Positions 1 to 10,789 of a stretch of DNA of 64,000 nucleotides are shown in pieces (the first letter of the stretch is position 1; the number at the start of each line of letters is the position of its first letter). The translations under genes were made by a program, and so were the position numbers. The notes under the pieces were generated by a model. The model searched no databases, was not told the DNA's origin, and worked only from the letters and a program-made list of their open reading frames with translations. This DNA comes from Bryoerythrophyllum caledonicum (Eukaryota > Streptophyta > Bryopsida > Pottiales > Pottiaceae): positions 4,047,519 to 4,111,518 of the forward strand of contig OZ020521.1 in NCBI GenBank assembly GCA_963971425.1, written 5' to 3'.

Positions 1-370
1 TCTAACATATTGCTGCAGTCGGCGCGTAGCTGACTGGTACGCTCTCCTCTTTCCATAAAGAGTAGGACCTCGCCATCAAATAACTAAGAAGTACCTATAG
101 TGCGATCTGGCAACAATTGAGTTGTATGTTTAGGGTCAAGGAGCATTTGTCGATGGAAAGCCGACTCCAAAAAGAATCAGTCATCATCTCTACAATTGGT
201 TGAGATGCCACCAGCCTCCAGAGTTGCTATTGCGGCACTCCCTGCCTCTGGTGGAATACGGTGGGAATTGGGAGGGCCTTTCTTAGTATGAGACGGATAG
301 CAGTGCAAGTAATAACAATTTTGCAGTTCTATACCTCTGGAAGACAAGGTTTTTTTTGCCATCTCTTCGT

Positions 371-1045
371 CTAGCACTCCGTTGCAACGACCTTCTTCGC
401 TTCCTTCTTTGCTGACATGGGCATCCACCATTCAACTTTGAGTTTCCCGCAACAATCTCCAAGAGTTAGAATAACGTAGTCAAGAACTCGGCCCATCAAC
501 ATGGGAAGGTTATGACTGTTGTTTAGATGGCAGAGGACAAAATCAACAAATAAAACGTCTTGAAATGGATTGAAGGACAACTTTCCACGCCTCAATTGAG
601 GTCCACAGAAAGGATATGCGTTGGGGTCATCCTCATCAATAATGTCCGGAATACCAATGACATCATTAGGCAACGCATAGCTGTGAGTATGATCGCAAAT
701 CTAGTTTGAAGTAGACCGGATTCCTTCTTGGAGAGATTTCCGATTTCGTGGCAGGGGACCCGAAATAAGTTGGTGGATACACTCCCAATACAAAATGTAC
801 GGGGTCATATCCTCTGCATATCTCTTGTCTTGGAACATGCCGGTCTTCCAAAACTCAATATTTTTGACAATCTTGTTCTTGATGAAGGATTGCTTCTTGA
901 TGACTTCAGTGGCTGAAGCGACCTCTTTCTTAAGGTTTCTTTTGTTCTGGTTAACATGAACGTCTTCCCATAGGGGCTTAAATAGGATTGACTTTGGATC
1001 TCCAACATGAAGGCTTGGATTACCATGTTCATCCGTGGTCCACAT
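371..1045 (-). pseudogene. Unidentified coding relic, C-terminal-like part
   Basis: Two abutting minus-strand open stretches of 114 and 100 codons in different frames (701-1045 and 371-673) both have protein-like composition. The first contains WTTDEHGNPSLH and a Lys/Asn-rich stretch. The second contains an FVDFVLCHLNN segment followed by LKVEWWMP, which faintly resembles the small beta-barrel that ends some eukaryotic transposon proteins; that comparison is inference. I do not recognise the family. The frame change and the lack of a start codon suggest decay or missed introns. It could belong to the same relic as the minus-strand pieces at 3.25-3.64 kb and 3.97-4.45 kb, since all lie on one strand in a plausible order. 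Confidence 0.3.
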
Positions 1046-3253
1046 CTTGATACGCTTATCTAAAGGAGCCCAAAGAGAGTTAGTTGAATAAATTGAATGA
1101 AAACATAAAATTTAAGCACAGTGATGGCAAAAACGTTTAGGTGTATCGATGGGCCGTTGATGAAGAAGGTTGACCGCAAAGGCAGAGAAAGTCAAAGAGA
1201 GATGCATATAGGACATGTGACCTTGAATGGCTTATGTGGAGGGAGCCAGGATGAATTGGTTGCACACTTCTTGTATCTCATGACTGACTATCCAAGGTCA
1301 ATTTCTTCTTTTTCCACGTAAAACTTAAATAGGTGCATCTCTCCAAGTCCCAGAATCTTGTTACTGCCTTTGTAATAGTACCCAACAATGAAGCTCTTAG
1401 AATCCGCAACCTCCTCGACAAGTTCAGGAATGAACGCAACAGACTTCTACAAATCCATGAAGGCTTTCATGAGGTTAACCCAACAATAAATGTTCTTTTG
1501 ATTGATGAATTTTGAAAGGTAACTTAAATGTGCGTCACTATCCTAATGAGTGTAGCCGACAACCAAAAATTCGACAATAACCTCCTTAAAATTTCTCCTA
1601 ACTGTAACAAGCAAGCAAAACAACATAAGGAGCCGATTTTTGTTATCTTTGGTGGAGTTATCAAGCTGGAGAAATAACTTGTGGAAGAGCGCGACTTGCG
1701 GTCTACAAGGAGGAGCATGTGGGAACGGATCCCCTTTAGATTTGGGAATTGAGGAACTACATTGGACTTCCCATGAAGTAAAGCATCAAAAAAATGATTC
1801 TCAGGTGGACAGGTGAAAAGCTCCTTGGACTATTGCACGGGGCGCCTCTCTAATACTCTTAGAACATGGCAGAGTGAGGAGATGGTGAAATTGGAGTCCC
1901 TCGGCCATATCGACTTTGAGTAAAGAGCGTAGACACCGTCGCCATATCCATGAATAAGCATGTTGGTACATGAAATCAAAATTTGACCAAGCCTTGCGGT
2001 GGACTTGATAATCCTCTGCATTCTAGGAATGGCATTCTTTGAGGAATTGATCTTGTCATAAACTATGCAAAGGGACTTGGATGGGTACTGAATGGAATGA
2101 GCAAACTAGTTGGAGTAAACATTTAGGCACGTCCTTTGGTAGTTTAGGTCAGGGACGTCACATACATCCAAAATCTAGGGCCCCAGACTTCTCAGATGTC
2201 CCAAACGTCCAGAACGTCGCCCAGACGTGGGTAAATTGAGGGTCGCCCAATTTACTCCTAACCGAGTCCGGTCGCTAGGCGACCATGCACCAATTGAGCA
2301 GCAACTGGGCCTCGGCTGCGCCGACCGCCCGGCGACCAAGCAAGGGACGAAGGGATCGTGCCAAGACCGTAGCAAACGACACGAAAAGAGGTAAAAAAAA
2401 CCTTTTAAATAAAAAAATCCTTTAAGTTACAAATGTCCCGCAGAGGTCTCGGAAAGAAGTCATGTCCAAACGTCCCATCCGTCCGAACAACCAAGGTTTA
2501 GGTGCTTGTTTCCGTCATCTGTGACCTTGCCATTTGTCTGACCCACAAGGATATTTTGCAATAAACTCGACGAGGAAGTCGCCTTCCATGCACGCGAAGA
2601 AGTTGCTGCTTATATACTTAACTCCCACATTTTTGAAGAACCTCTTCTTCATGTTACTTACCGCGGATTGTGAAATCGGCTTGGCATTGCATTTGACGTT
2701 TACCTAGATGCAACATTTTCTAGGATCATTCGGTAATATTGAAGGACGCTAGTGTTGAAGGTATGCCCATGAGACAATGAATGATCTCCGTCAGAGGGCT
2801 GCTAACGGAGCTTGATGAAAGGGACGGAGAACATAAACCATGAAATACGCATAGACGGCAAGAAAAAAAGACAATACTTACAAAGTTGGCCATGTCACGT
2901 AAGTGATTCTAGCTCATTGCCGCGGGAAGCACCTCCAATATTGCGACCCTCTTATTTTCTATTACACAAAAATCATTTGGCATATGGTCTGCATTGCCGT
3001 TGATAATGTTGGATACAGTCCCACAAGCCTAAATTGTGTGTGGCCTTGGACGCATAATGCCTGCGTTACCCTCGCCGCCATTCAAGCAACCGATCTTGGA
3101 ATCATATTTGTAGTTGTAATATGCAAACTTGGACGCGCCGTGAGTGTGGTACCAAACGACTTCACAGACATTGACATCCAAGAGGGTGATGTAGGACTTG
3201 CGGAATCCAAGAATTGGGTGAAGCTAGTCCAGAATAGCATAGGTCGTCTCATA
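1046..3253. other. Mostly non-coding stretch
   Basis: Only short open stretches are present, with no recognisable domain. A GC-richer patch at about 2160-2350 has repeated ACGTC motifs on both strands, which makes chance open frames there. Minus-strand translation of 2905-3250 still gives protein-like fragments (for example YNYKYDSKIGCLNGGEGN) that may continue the relic at 3254-3640, but stops interrupt them. Confidence 0.3.
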
Positions 3254-3640
3254 TCAATGTTTGAAGCTTGACGCGTAGTACTTCTTTTCGATCCTGTGGT
3301 TGTCCTTCCAACAAAACAATTGGCAAAATCGTTTTTTACAACACCTTTTTGAACTCACAAGCCGACACTTATTGGAGTCCTGAAGACTCCGAAACTTCAA
3401 GACTGACACATTGTCTTTCGAAAGAAGCTTTTGACAAACACCTCTGTAAGCATCCCTAGGCACTCTCTCAAGCCCGTCATCCTTGCATGCAACTTGACTG
3501 TGCATTGAGCATAATGTAAGGCACTCAGAAAGAAATGGACCACCTTCAAGGCGCGTGTGAATTATCCGCCAACGCATCGTTTTTACCTGAAGATCTTTGC
3601 CCTCTGAGACAAAGAGGACCCCAACATCACTGTTCCTCAA
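3254..3640 (-). pseudogene. Cys-rich coding relic, unidentified
   Basis: A 128-codon minus-strand open stretch carries a Cys-rich motif near its C-terminal half: KCRLVSSKRCCKKRFC, then QLFCWKDNHR and KKYYASSFKH. The spacing looks like a small zinc-binding module preceding a helical segment. Similar Cys-plus-helix modules precede integrase-like domains in some eukaryotic transposons, but I cannot name a family and this is inference. The frame continues weakly into 2905-3250 with stops. The same-strand pieces at 3967-4451 and 371-1045 may be other parts of one decayed gene. Confidence 0.3.
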
Positions 3641-3966
3641 AATCTCTTAATTACATGCCCCATGCGGAAGCACACTTTGATCATCGCACGTCCAACTGTG
3701 GCAAAGTTGTCATCTAGAAGATGGCTGTACTTGTTCCTCCACTGTGGTTAATTTTGAAAATGAAAATGGATCATGTAAACCAATGTGGGTAGCGGATGAA
3801 TTATCAGAAGAATGACTATTCTATTGTTGGTGGCCCGCCCATGAGATGTTCTCATCACTTTCAATGCCCATTTGAGCCTCCGCTTTGGATGCCTCCAAAT
3901 AACTAAAGACCCCATGATTATGATTGTTCTCATACACCCTATCTTGGCGGTTGTCGTCAAAAGCTT

Positions 3967-4451
3967 CTATTTCATTATCAATAAAGTACAATCATTCTTT
4001 AGTCCATCGCCAGAGCCGACATCAAGTGGATAGGGATAAACCCGGTAGTTACTCCATAGGATCAAGTAGCCCACAGAATCGCCGAGAGCAGCGATGGTGG
4101 GAATTCCACAATGTGAGGGATGATCGATGTACTTGGAATTGATAGATTGAACTCTTCCAAACAAAAAGAAGCTGTGAGGAATGAGAAACCCCTCCGACAA
4201 ACCCTTCGGTGAGCATTTGTGGATGACTCCAACTCTTGTACAATGTCTTTGATCACCGTTGACATCAAGGAGGGCCACCTCCATGCCATCGCGAAGGGCC
4301 AGAAACTCTTGGACAAGCTTAATGTCCATGACTCAGAGGGAAGGGTTTTTTGCAGGCTCCTCTGTGAGTTTGATATCAACGTAAGGCCTAAGATCAGCCG
4401 CCTCCCAGTTGATGGACCGTCCTTTGCATTTGCGCAACATGGATACAACAT
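3967..4451 (-). pseudogene. Unidentified coding relic, N-terminal-like part
   Basis: Overlapping minus-strand open stretches occur (120 codons at 3967-4329, 129 codons at 4062-4451). The 120-codon frame has the more natural composition, with segments such as VQEFLALRDGMEVALLDVNG and CGIPTIAALGDSVGYLILWSN. No domain is recognised. There is no intact start with context, and it is probably a decayed transposon or host gene fragment. Confidence 0.25.
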
Positions 4452-5885
4452 CCCCTAGAAATGGAATGGGCATCTCCACTGCATCGGACACTTTAACCAC
4501 CTTCACACAAATAATTCATGGATCCCTGAGAATGACTGTCTCAACGATCGCTCGACTTGCAAAGTAGAGGCTAGAATGAGAGTGAGCAACAACAACACCT
4601 TTGCAGAGCTTCCAACGTCTAGACTTCCTATTCTTTATGAACAATAGAATGGGTTCATGGTCCATACTGAAATCACTTCAGACGACGGATATTGGAATGG
4701 CAGCTATAGTGATTTCGTCAACCGCCCACCAACAAGGATCGCTCTCAAAGCCTAGAGTTGGTGAACCGGTCCAACAACCCCTTTACTACCCTAATTAGCT
4801 ATAGGGTTGGCGGGCAATGGGTCCCTTGCACAAAGTCGTCGGTTGATGTTGTAGTAAAAATTTACCTTACTATTGTGAGAGCCACATCACGTACAATATG
4901 CGGGCTAGAACTTCCATCAAGACCGACCTAGTCTTTATCTGCTACCACTCATGGAAAATTCCCTCAACGTCTGTCAGTTAAGATCAATTTCCATCTCATT
5001 CAATTAATTAGTTTTTGTTTACGCCAAAAAGGTGACTAATAAATAGTGATCACAACCAGTAAGTCTGAGGTTCAGCCATAAAAGCGATGTAGCTCTAGTT
5101 AGCAGCAGGGCAATTTGATATAGAGGACAACAAGATTAGGTGTACAGTGGACATCAGCAAAGTCTGACAAGTAATAAAGGACCAACTTTTTTAACTCATC
5201 ACGAGGATGGAGCAAGTCAGTTCATAAATCATTTGTATCCATTTCATCTAGTATTGTTGGCGGGACACGAGTATAACAAATTTATCAAAGGGTGAGAGCA
5301 AAGTTGACGTTTTTGGGTATTATCAAACAGTGTTGTGATGTGATGGAAAATGGTAGTAAAGCTGAGACCTTTGCCGATCACGTTCCATGAGTTGGACTAT
5401 TTTGTTCATACTGCCGCCGGTTTTAAGCCCTATTCCAACTCAAGCAAGTGGGAGGGAGTCAAGTGTCATTTTATGATCCTTGATGATGCCATCAAGACAA
5501 CCCATTGGTCATCAATTCACAAACTGGCTTTTAACAGGATCTGTAGTGAACTTAAATGGGTGGTGTTAGCATCATCAAGACGCAATGGAAGACTTTGTAA
5601 TGTTGTTAAGCAAGTATCCAGATGAAATATCAATCTATTCTAACGACCTCAATCAAACTCTACGTCTTCTTTACGAGGTGCCGGAGTTTTGGTCGAGCAA
5701 GGTGCGTAAAAGAAACCGTAGATCAAAAGACACTACAGCCGCTATTGTTAGCTTTGTCATCTTTTGCATCTCCCCGTGACATACTTGACGTGGGTCGTTT
5801 CTTGCAGTACGTCATAGCAGTATTGATAGTTCTAGTGGGAGGTGTTCCTTGAAAGACTAGAGATGTATTTAGCAAAGTATATAGA
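4452..5885. other. No recognisable gene
   Basis: A 91-codon plus-strand open stretch (5350-5625) and an overlapping 64-codon one (5585-5779) have weakly protein-like composition. They lie just upstream of the RNase H relic on the same strand, so they could be eroded polyprotein sequence. I see no reverse transcriptase or protease motif in them. Confidence 0.25.
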
Positions 5886-6596
5886 TTGGGAATGAAGCCT
5901 TGGAAACTCAACTTTGATGGTTCATGCTTGAAACGTCAAGGATCAAGAGTTGGTGTGGTACTTGAAAGCCCGGATGGAGTGATTGAAATATATTGTCAAA
6001 ACTTGGGGAAAAGACTCCCTTGTAATCAATTTGAATATGTTGCTTTGATTGTTGGATTAGAAATTGCAAAGGATAAGAATATCCGTGACCTCCAAATCCG
6101 AGGTGACTCAAAACTCAATTGCAACCAAGTAGCCGGGAACTAAGAGGTGGAGTCATAAAAGCTCTAACCATTTTACGACATTGTACGTGGTTTGAAGCGG
6201 GAGTTGAACACACTGTAAGTGACTCATGTTCCTTGCAAATTAAATCACGTTGCCAATACTGCTGCAAAATTGGTGTAAACATCGATATCAAACAACAACC
6301 ATATCAACTATGCACAGACAAGTGTATAGTCATGATACTCAAACGCTGCCAAGATAGTGGGATTCTATGGGCATTTTGCAAACTTCGATAGACATTTTGC
6401 GAGCTTTTATGGACACTTAGCGGATGTCTATGGACGTTTAGTGAAGGTTAATCAACATGTGTTGAAGTTACACATACTATATATTGTAAGAACCAAGAAG
6501 CAGATGTTGCAGCCAAATTGAGTAAGTCTTTACTAAACAAATACGTATGCATAAAAGATATAATTCGGAGAGAGAGGAGTCGCTGATGAAGCATTT
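5886..6596 (+). pseudogene. Gypsy-type RNase H domain relic
   Basis: The 85-codon open stretch at 5886-6143 reads like the RNase H domain that plant Ty3/gypsy polyproteins carry after reverse transcriptase. WKLNFDGSC contains the first catalytic Asp (residue 11), NQFEYVALIVGLEIA the Glu (residue 50) and IRGDSKL the second Asp (residue 74). The domain then breaks. A later plus-strand piece at about 6458-6590 reads EVTHTIYCKNQEADVAAKL, matching the expected last block with its Asp. The intervening 300 bases carry stops and shifts. No integrase, reverse transcriptase or LTR is seen next to it, so this is an isolated decayed fragment. The four acidic residues make the assignment fairly secure. 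Confidence 0.6.
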
Positions 6597-7271
6597 TGAA
6601 GAAACATTGTGGACATACTTCTTGGATCAGCGAGAACAAAGATCCAAACAAGTTACAAAGCAGGGGGTTGCTATTTTGCATGCCTAGAGCGGTGAGCGGT
6701 GAGCAGAAAAATAAGAGAACTTTTTAATAAAAAATAAAAGATTGTGAAAATTCAAGGGGAACATTTTTGTAAAATTAGTAAATATAGTGGACTTATGACC
6801 GTGAAAGGGTTGCAATTATTTTGCGGCTAGTCATATATTTTAGTGATTACACGTTGAATACTGTTTGAAGTGGAGGACCTTTGATGTTGTTTTGGGCTTT
6901 ATCTAAGAAGAGAAGATTGAATATGTTGCAATAGGAAAGGATGCACAACATGACCTCTTAGTATTGAGAGTGTCTTTAGAGATTCCCGAGTTCCACATTT
7001 TGCTCGCACTGAAGTTCTTTTATAAGATTGTATAAGAGAGAAATATAGATGCCAACTTACTTCTTCTTTTACAACATTATTCAAGAACTTGGACAAAAAA
7101 AAAGAGACATGGTGAGATAGCATGATGCAATACACAAAGGTTGTCGCATGTGATAATTGAAGATGTATAAAGTACAAAACAAAAAGAGGCACTTGTCGGA
7201 ACATTGGGGGTGGCCCTTGTAGTCTCACTACCAATTCATAAGATTAATGAATGTGGTAGTGATAAAATATT
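6597..7271. other. AT-rich spacer, nothing recognised
   Basis: No coding stretch with a recognisable domain, no clear repeat and no structural RNA signature was seen here. Confidence 0.4.
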
Positions 7272-7500
7272 GTTGGGGATTACTGTCATACCACAAATTT
7301 TTCGTTTTTATTAGTTAGGTCCATATAGGTATTAAAATTAGATAAGATAGCTAGGCTAGAAGGTTATTCCCACCTGGGATTAATCTTTAAGTAAGATTAG
7401 GATAGGAGGAATACGGGGCTTTTATAAAAGCCTTAATAGTAGCAAGAAGGGACCAAGAGCTATGACTTAGACTCTAGCCTAAAAACAGTCCAACGAGCCC
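7272..7500 (+). promoter_or_regulatory. Possible LTR start / promoter with palindromic TATA
   Basis: The stretch starts with TGTTGGGGATTACTG, a typical TG-type LTR beginning. At 7417-7432 it has a perfect 16-bp palindrome, GGCTTTTATAAAAGCC, containing a TATA box. The minisatellite block and the retroelement ORF lie downstream on the same strand, so this could drive them. No second copy is seen near 12.3 kb, so an LTR pair is not established. It could also be an ordinary Pol II promoter. Confidence 0.3.
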
Positions 7501-7741
7501 CAGCCCCGCAAGAAGACCAAGAGGCAAGGAATGCCATCATCCGGGCCAACCCGTACGAGCCCGAATCTGGCCCGGAAGAAAGAAGGAGACCGAATCTGGC
7601 CCGGAAGATGCACACCACCCGAATCTGGCCCGGAAGGTGAGAAGAAGCGGGACGGGAAGAGACTAGGAAGGTTCCGACGGTATGGACCACCGGGCATAAA
7701 GGCTAGCTTGACGAGGAGGATCATCACAGTAGCCGGCAAGG

Positions 7742-7925
7742 GAGATCCAACGAGTGGGTAAGCATAGCGAGCGAGTGAGATCCAGCGAAGTGGGTAAGCA
7801 CGAGGCTCCGGGCCAGCTAGCGAGTGAGATCCAGCGAAGTAGGTAAGCACGAGGCTCCGGGCCAGCTAGCGAGTGAGATCCAGCGAGAGGGTGAGCACCG
7901 GTCCAGCGAGTGGGTGAGCACCACG
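7742..7925 (+). repeat. Minisatellite block A (about 53-bp unit)
   Basis: Imperfect tandem copies contain GAGATCCAGCGAAGTGGG, AAGCACGAG and GCTCCGGGCCAGC. Two full units and flanking partial ones are visible. This is the first of three adjacent minisatellites that share the GCTCCGGGCCAGC core. Confidence 0.7.
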
Positions 7926-7929
7926 ATCC

Positions 7930-8160
7930 AGTGAAGAGAGGCTCCGGGCCAGCATACTTAAGAGGCTCCGTGTCAGCATACTTAAGAGGGCTCCGAGCCA
8001 GCATACTCAAGAGGCTCCGAGCCAGCATACTCAAGAGGCTCCGGGCCAGCATACACACGAGGGCTCCGGGCCAGCATACACACGAGGGCTCCGGGCCAGC
8101 ATACTCAAGAGGCTCCGAACCAGCATACTCAAGAGGCTCCGAACCGGCATACACACGAGC
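7930..8160 (+). repeat. Minisatellite block B (about 25-33-bp unit)
   Basis: About eight tandem copies of GAGGCTCCGGGCCAGCATAC, followed by short variable links (TCAA, TTAA or ACAC). Small indels between copies keep several frames open on both strands, so long open frames across it are not evidence of coding. Confidence 0.75.
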
Positions 8161-8324
8161 AAGACGAAGCCAGAAGCAGGGCAACAGAGCAGCCAGCACA
8201 AAGAGCACGAGGAGGATCATCACAAGACGAGGTTGGCGCAGCTTGGAGGAGACGTGAAGAGCACTTCCGCTTATGACCACTACACGGCCAAGGTAAGAAC
8301 CTCTCAACCGGTTGAACCAGCTCG

Positions 8325-8765
8325 TGGTGGTATCTCCGGGCCAACCTTGTGCACTCCAGCTCAAGAGAGTTCCGGGCCAGCCTTGTGCACATCAACTCGT
8401 GTTGATAGCTCCGGGCCAGCCTTGTGCACATCAGCTCGTATTGATAGCTCCAGGCCAGCCTTGTGCACATCAGCTCGTGTTGGTAGATCCAGGCGAGCCT
8501 TGGGCACATCAGCTCGTGTTGGTAGATCCAGGCCAGCCTTGTGCACATCAGCTCGTGTTGATAGCTCCTGGCCAGCCTTGTGCACTCCAGCTCAAGAGAG
8601 TTCCGGGCCAGCCTTGTGCACATCAGCTCGAGGTGGTATCCCCAGGCCCGCCTTGTGCACTCCAACTCAAGAGAGTTCCAGGCCAGCCTTGTGCACTCGA
8701 GCTCAAGAGAGTTCCGGGCCAGCTTTGTGCACTCCAGCTCGTGGTAGCATCCGGGCCAGCTTAAA
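8325..8765 (+). repeat. Minisatellite block C (about 40-60-bp unit)
   Basis: About eleven tandem units contain TCCGGGCCAGCCTTGTGCAC followed by a CAGCTCGTGTTGATAG-like or CAGCTCAAGAGAG-like linker. The units share the TCCGGGCCAGC core with blocks A and B. The array sits just upstream of the retroelement ORF that starts near 8802 and could be its transcribed leader. Confidence 0.75.
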
Positions 8766-8801
8766 GGAGAGCATCAGGCGAGGATCAAGACCCCGAATCA
8801 A

Positions 8802-10789
8802 ATGGCCTCCAACTTGGTGCCATCAGGGAAGAAGGACATTACCCCAGTCATACCCAAAGATACTCTTGAGCTCACCGAGCTTAAAGAGGATCTCCTTCGC
8901 ATGGGATGTCTTTCTCTAATGGAGTTCTATTGGAGTTTTTGGGTGAAATCAACCGTGCAGGAGATGAGGCAAGATCCTTTACCCGAGCCCAATGGAGATA
9001 GCATCCGGGCTTGTCCGGATAGATGGACCATGGGAAGGTGGGAAGAGGTGTACGGCTTTCCACGACAAGGGGCGGGATGGACAAGTACGAAGAAGGAGGA
9101 GTATGCCAAGGGGAGGTTCGGCAACAAGGACGCCAAGAATGGTTACGCGGTACAAGATTGCGGGACCCCGACGCCAGGAGGATCTTCGCATTCCTCATAC
9201 CAATCTTACACCCGAAGAAACCTACCCGAGTGACGGTTACTCTCGCAAACACCGTGTATGGCTCCTACCTTGGCGAGAGAGTGGTGAATTGGGCCATCAT
9301 CGTGAAGGATGTGGTGATTCGTTTGACCAGGAGCATTCACAATGTCAAGCGTGCACCCCTCTGCCCATTTCTGATCCACCTTTATCACCATTACAAGGAG
9401 ACAACTCCGGAGGAGAACATGGCGTACGGAACGCAACTGATGATGAAGAAGTTTGAAGGGACAGAATCAGAGCCCGAACCGGGGTCTGAAGGAGGGAGCA
9501 GCTCATCACAATCAGGAGAGGAGATTGTACCACCCCCCAAGCGCCAGAGACAGCGACAGGGAGGAGCCCCCTCCACTCGCACCCGTGCAGCCATACGCGC
9601 CGCAGCCACTGGACCGGCACAACTTGGAGGCAAGTCTTACCCGGCCTCCGAGCTACTCGAGGCCATTCGCGTATATGTGGAAGACTCGGATAGGACCTTG
9701 GGACAAGCGAGCAGCTTGGTGGGTAACCCTCCACGTGAAGGGTTGATCGCTGCGATCAAGGAGAAGGTCGGAAGAGCTGGCGATCTTCGACTCATGGAGC
9801 AGAAGGTTAACCGACTAACGCTTGAGGTGACAAAGGTAAGGAGTCGAGCGTTGGAGGCAGAGAGAAGTTGCAAGGCGGCTCTTCTCCAAGCCAATGCCTT
9901 GGCTTCAGCGTTACAGCAAGTAAACGAAGCATTACGTTTCCCCGTAGATGTGGTACTTAAAGCCAAGATGTTCGATGCTCGATTGGAGAGGGATGACCAC
10001 ATCTCCAGCAAGCGGGTGATTGCCTTCGTGATGGAGCAAACTGTGAAGGTTGAGGCGGCTTATGCCAACATGCGGTTATTGGTGAGTAATCTCACTCACA
10101 TTCTACCCAAGTTTGTGGAAGACTCCGACAGTTCCGGCAAGGATGAAGACTCGGGTTCGGAGACCAACCCGGAGGAGCGTCACCTCGACGATCACGGCCC
10201 ACGAAAGGAGAAAAAAGTGGTGGACCTTGACAGCCCGGATCTGCCTCCTCCACTCGTGAGCTCGAGGGTCCCGGCAGGACCATTCCCCTCAGAGGTCCCC
10301 GCACCGATGCAGAGCGGTTGGAAGGAACGCCCGGGGGTTGCGATGGAGCCACCCCTTCCCGTACACCCTCGCCAGCTGCCACTCGGTGATTCCCCGCGCA
10401 CTACGCCGATGGTGGCCCCTTTGCAGAGTGGGCTTCACATTGGGAAGACCGCAAGTGAGAGTTCCTCTTACTTGTACACTCCAGGACAGATATCCGGCCA
10501 GGATATCATCATGGGCACCCCGAGTCAGGCATCGGCCCCTCCGACACGATCCGGGCCACATCCGGGCATGACTACCGTGTCAATCACCTCGGATGGCCCG
10601 GATTCCTCCTTGCCTTCAAGGGAAACCTTGTTGAGGGCAACGATTGGCCAACCCACGCCTTCCACCGATGTGTTTGCGCCATTGGTGGCACTTGCAGCAG
10701 CCGTGCCCACCTCGACTTCAAACCGGAATTCCAAGAAGCGCAAGAGGAGGGAGGAGCGGAAGAGACTCGAGGAGCTGGCCCGGAAGTAG
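8802..10789 (+). pseudogene. Athila/'putative plant transposon protein'-like ORF, frameshifted
   Basis: The reading frame appears to start at ATG 8802 (MASNLVPSGKKD) and to run through MGRWEEVYGF and GNKDAKNGYAVQDC. It then moves to another frame near 9160-9180, where DARRIFAFLIPILHPKKP follows and stays open to the stop at 10789. The segment after the shift (VTVTLANTVYGSYLGERVVNWA, then CPFLIHLYHHY) resembles the putative plant transposon protein domain seen in Athila-like retroelement ORF1s. After that come a basic Ser/Glu-rich linker (KRQRQRQ), a likely coiled coil (EQKVNRLTLEVTKVRSRALEAERS) and a Pro/Ser-rich tail. No zinc knuckle, protease or reverse transcriptase is present, so the element would be non-autonomous. 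The shift may be a mutation or a sequencing error; a programmed shift is unproven. Confidence 0.5.

Noticed and set aside
7663-8919. Long open frames on both strands across the minisatellites (up to about 230 codons)
   Set aside because: They follow from stop-free repeat units and translate to periodic low-complexity peptides; both strands are open at once.
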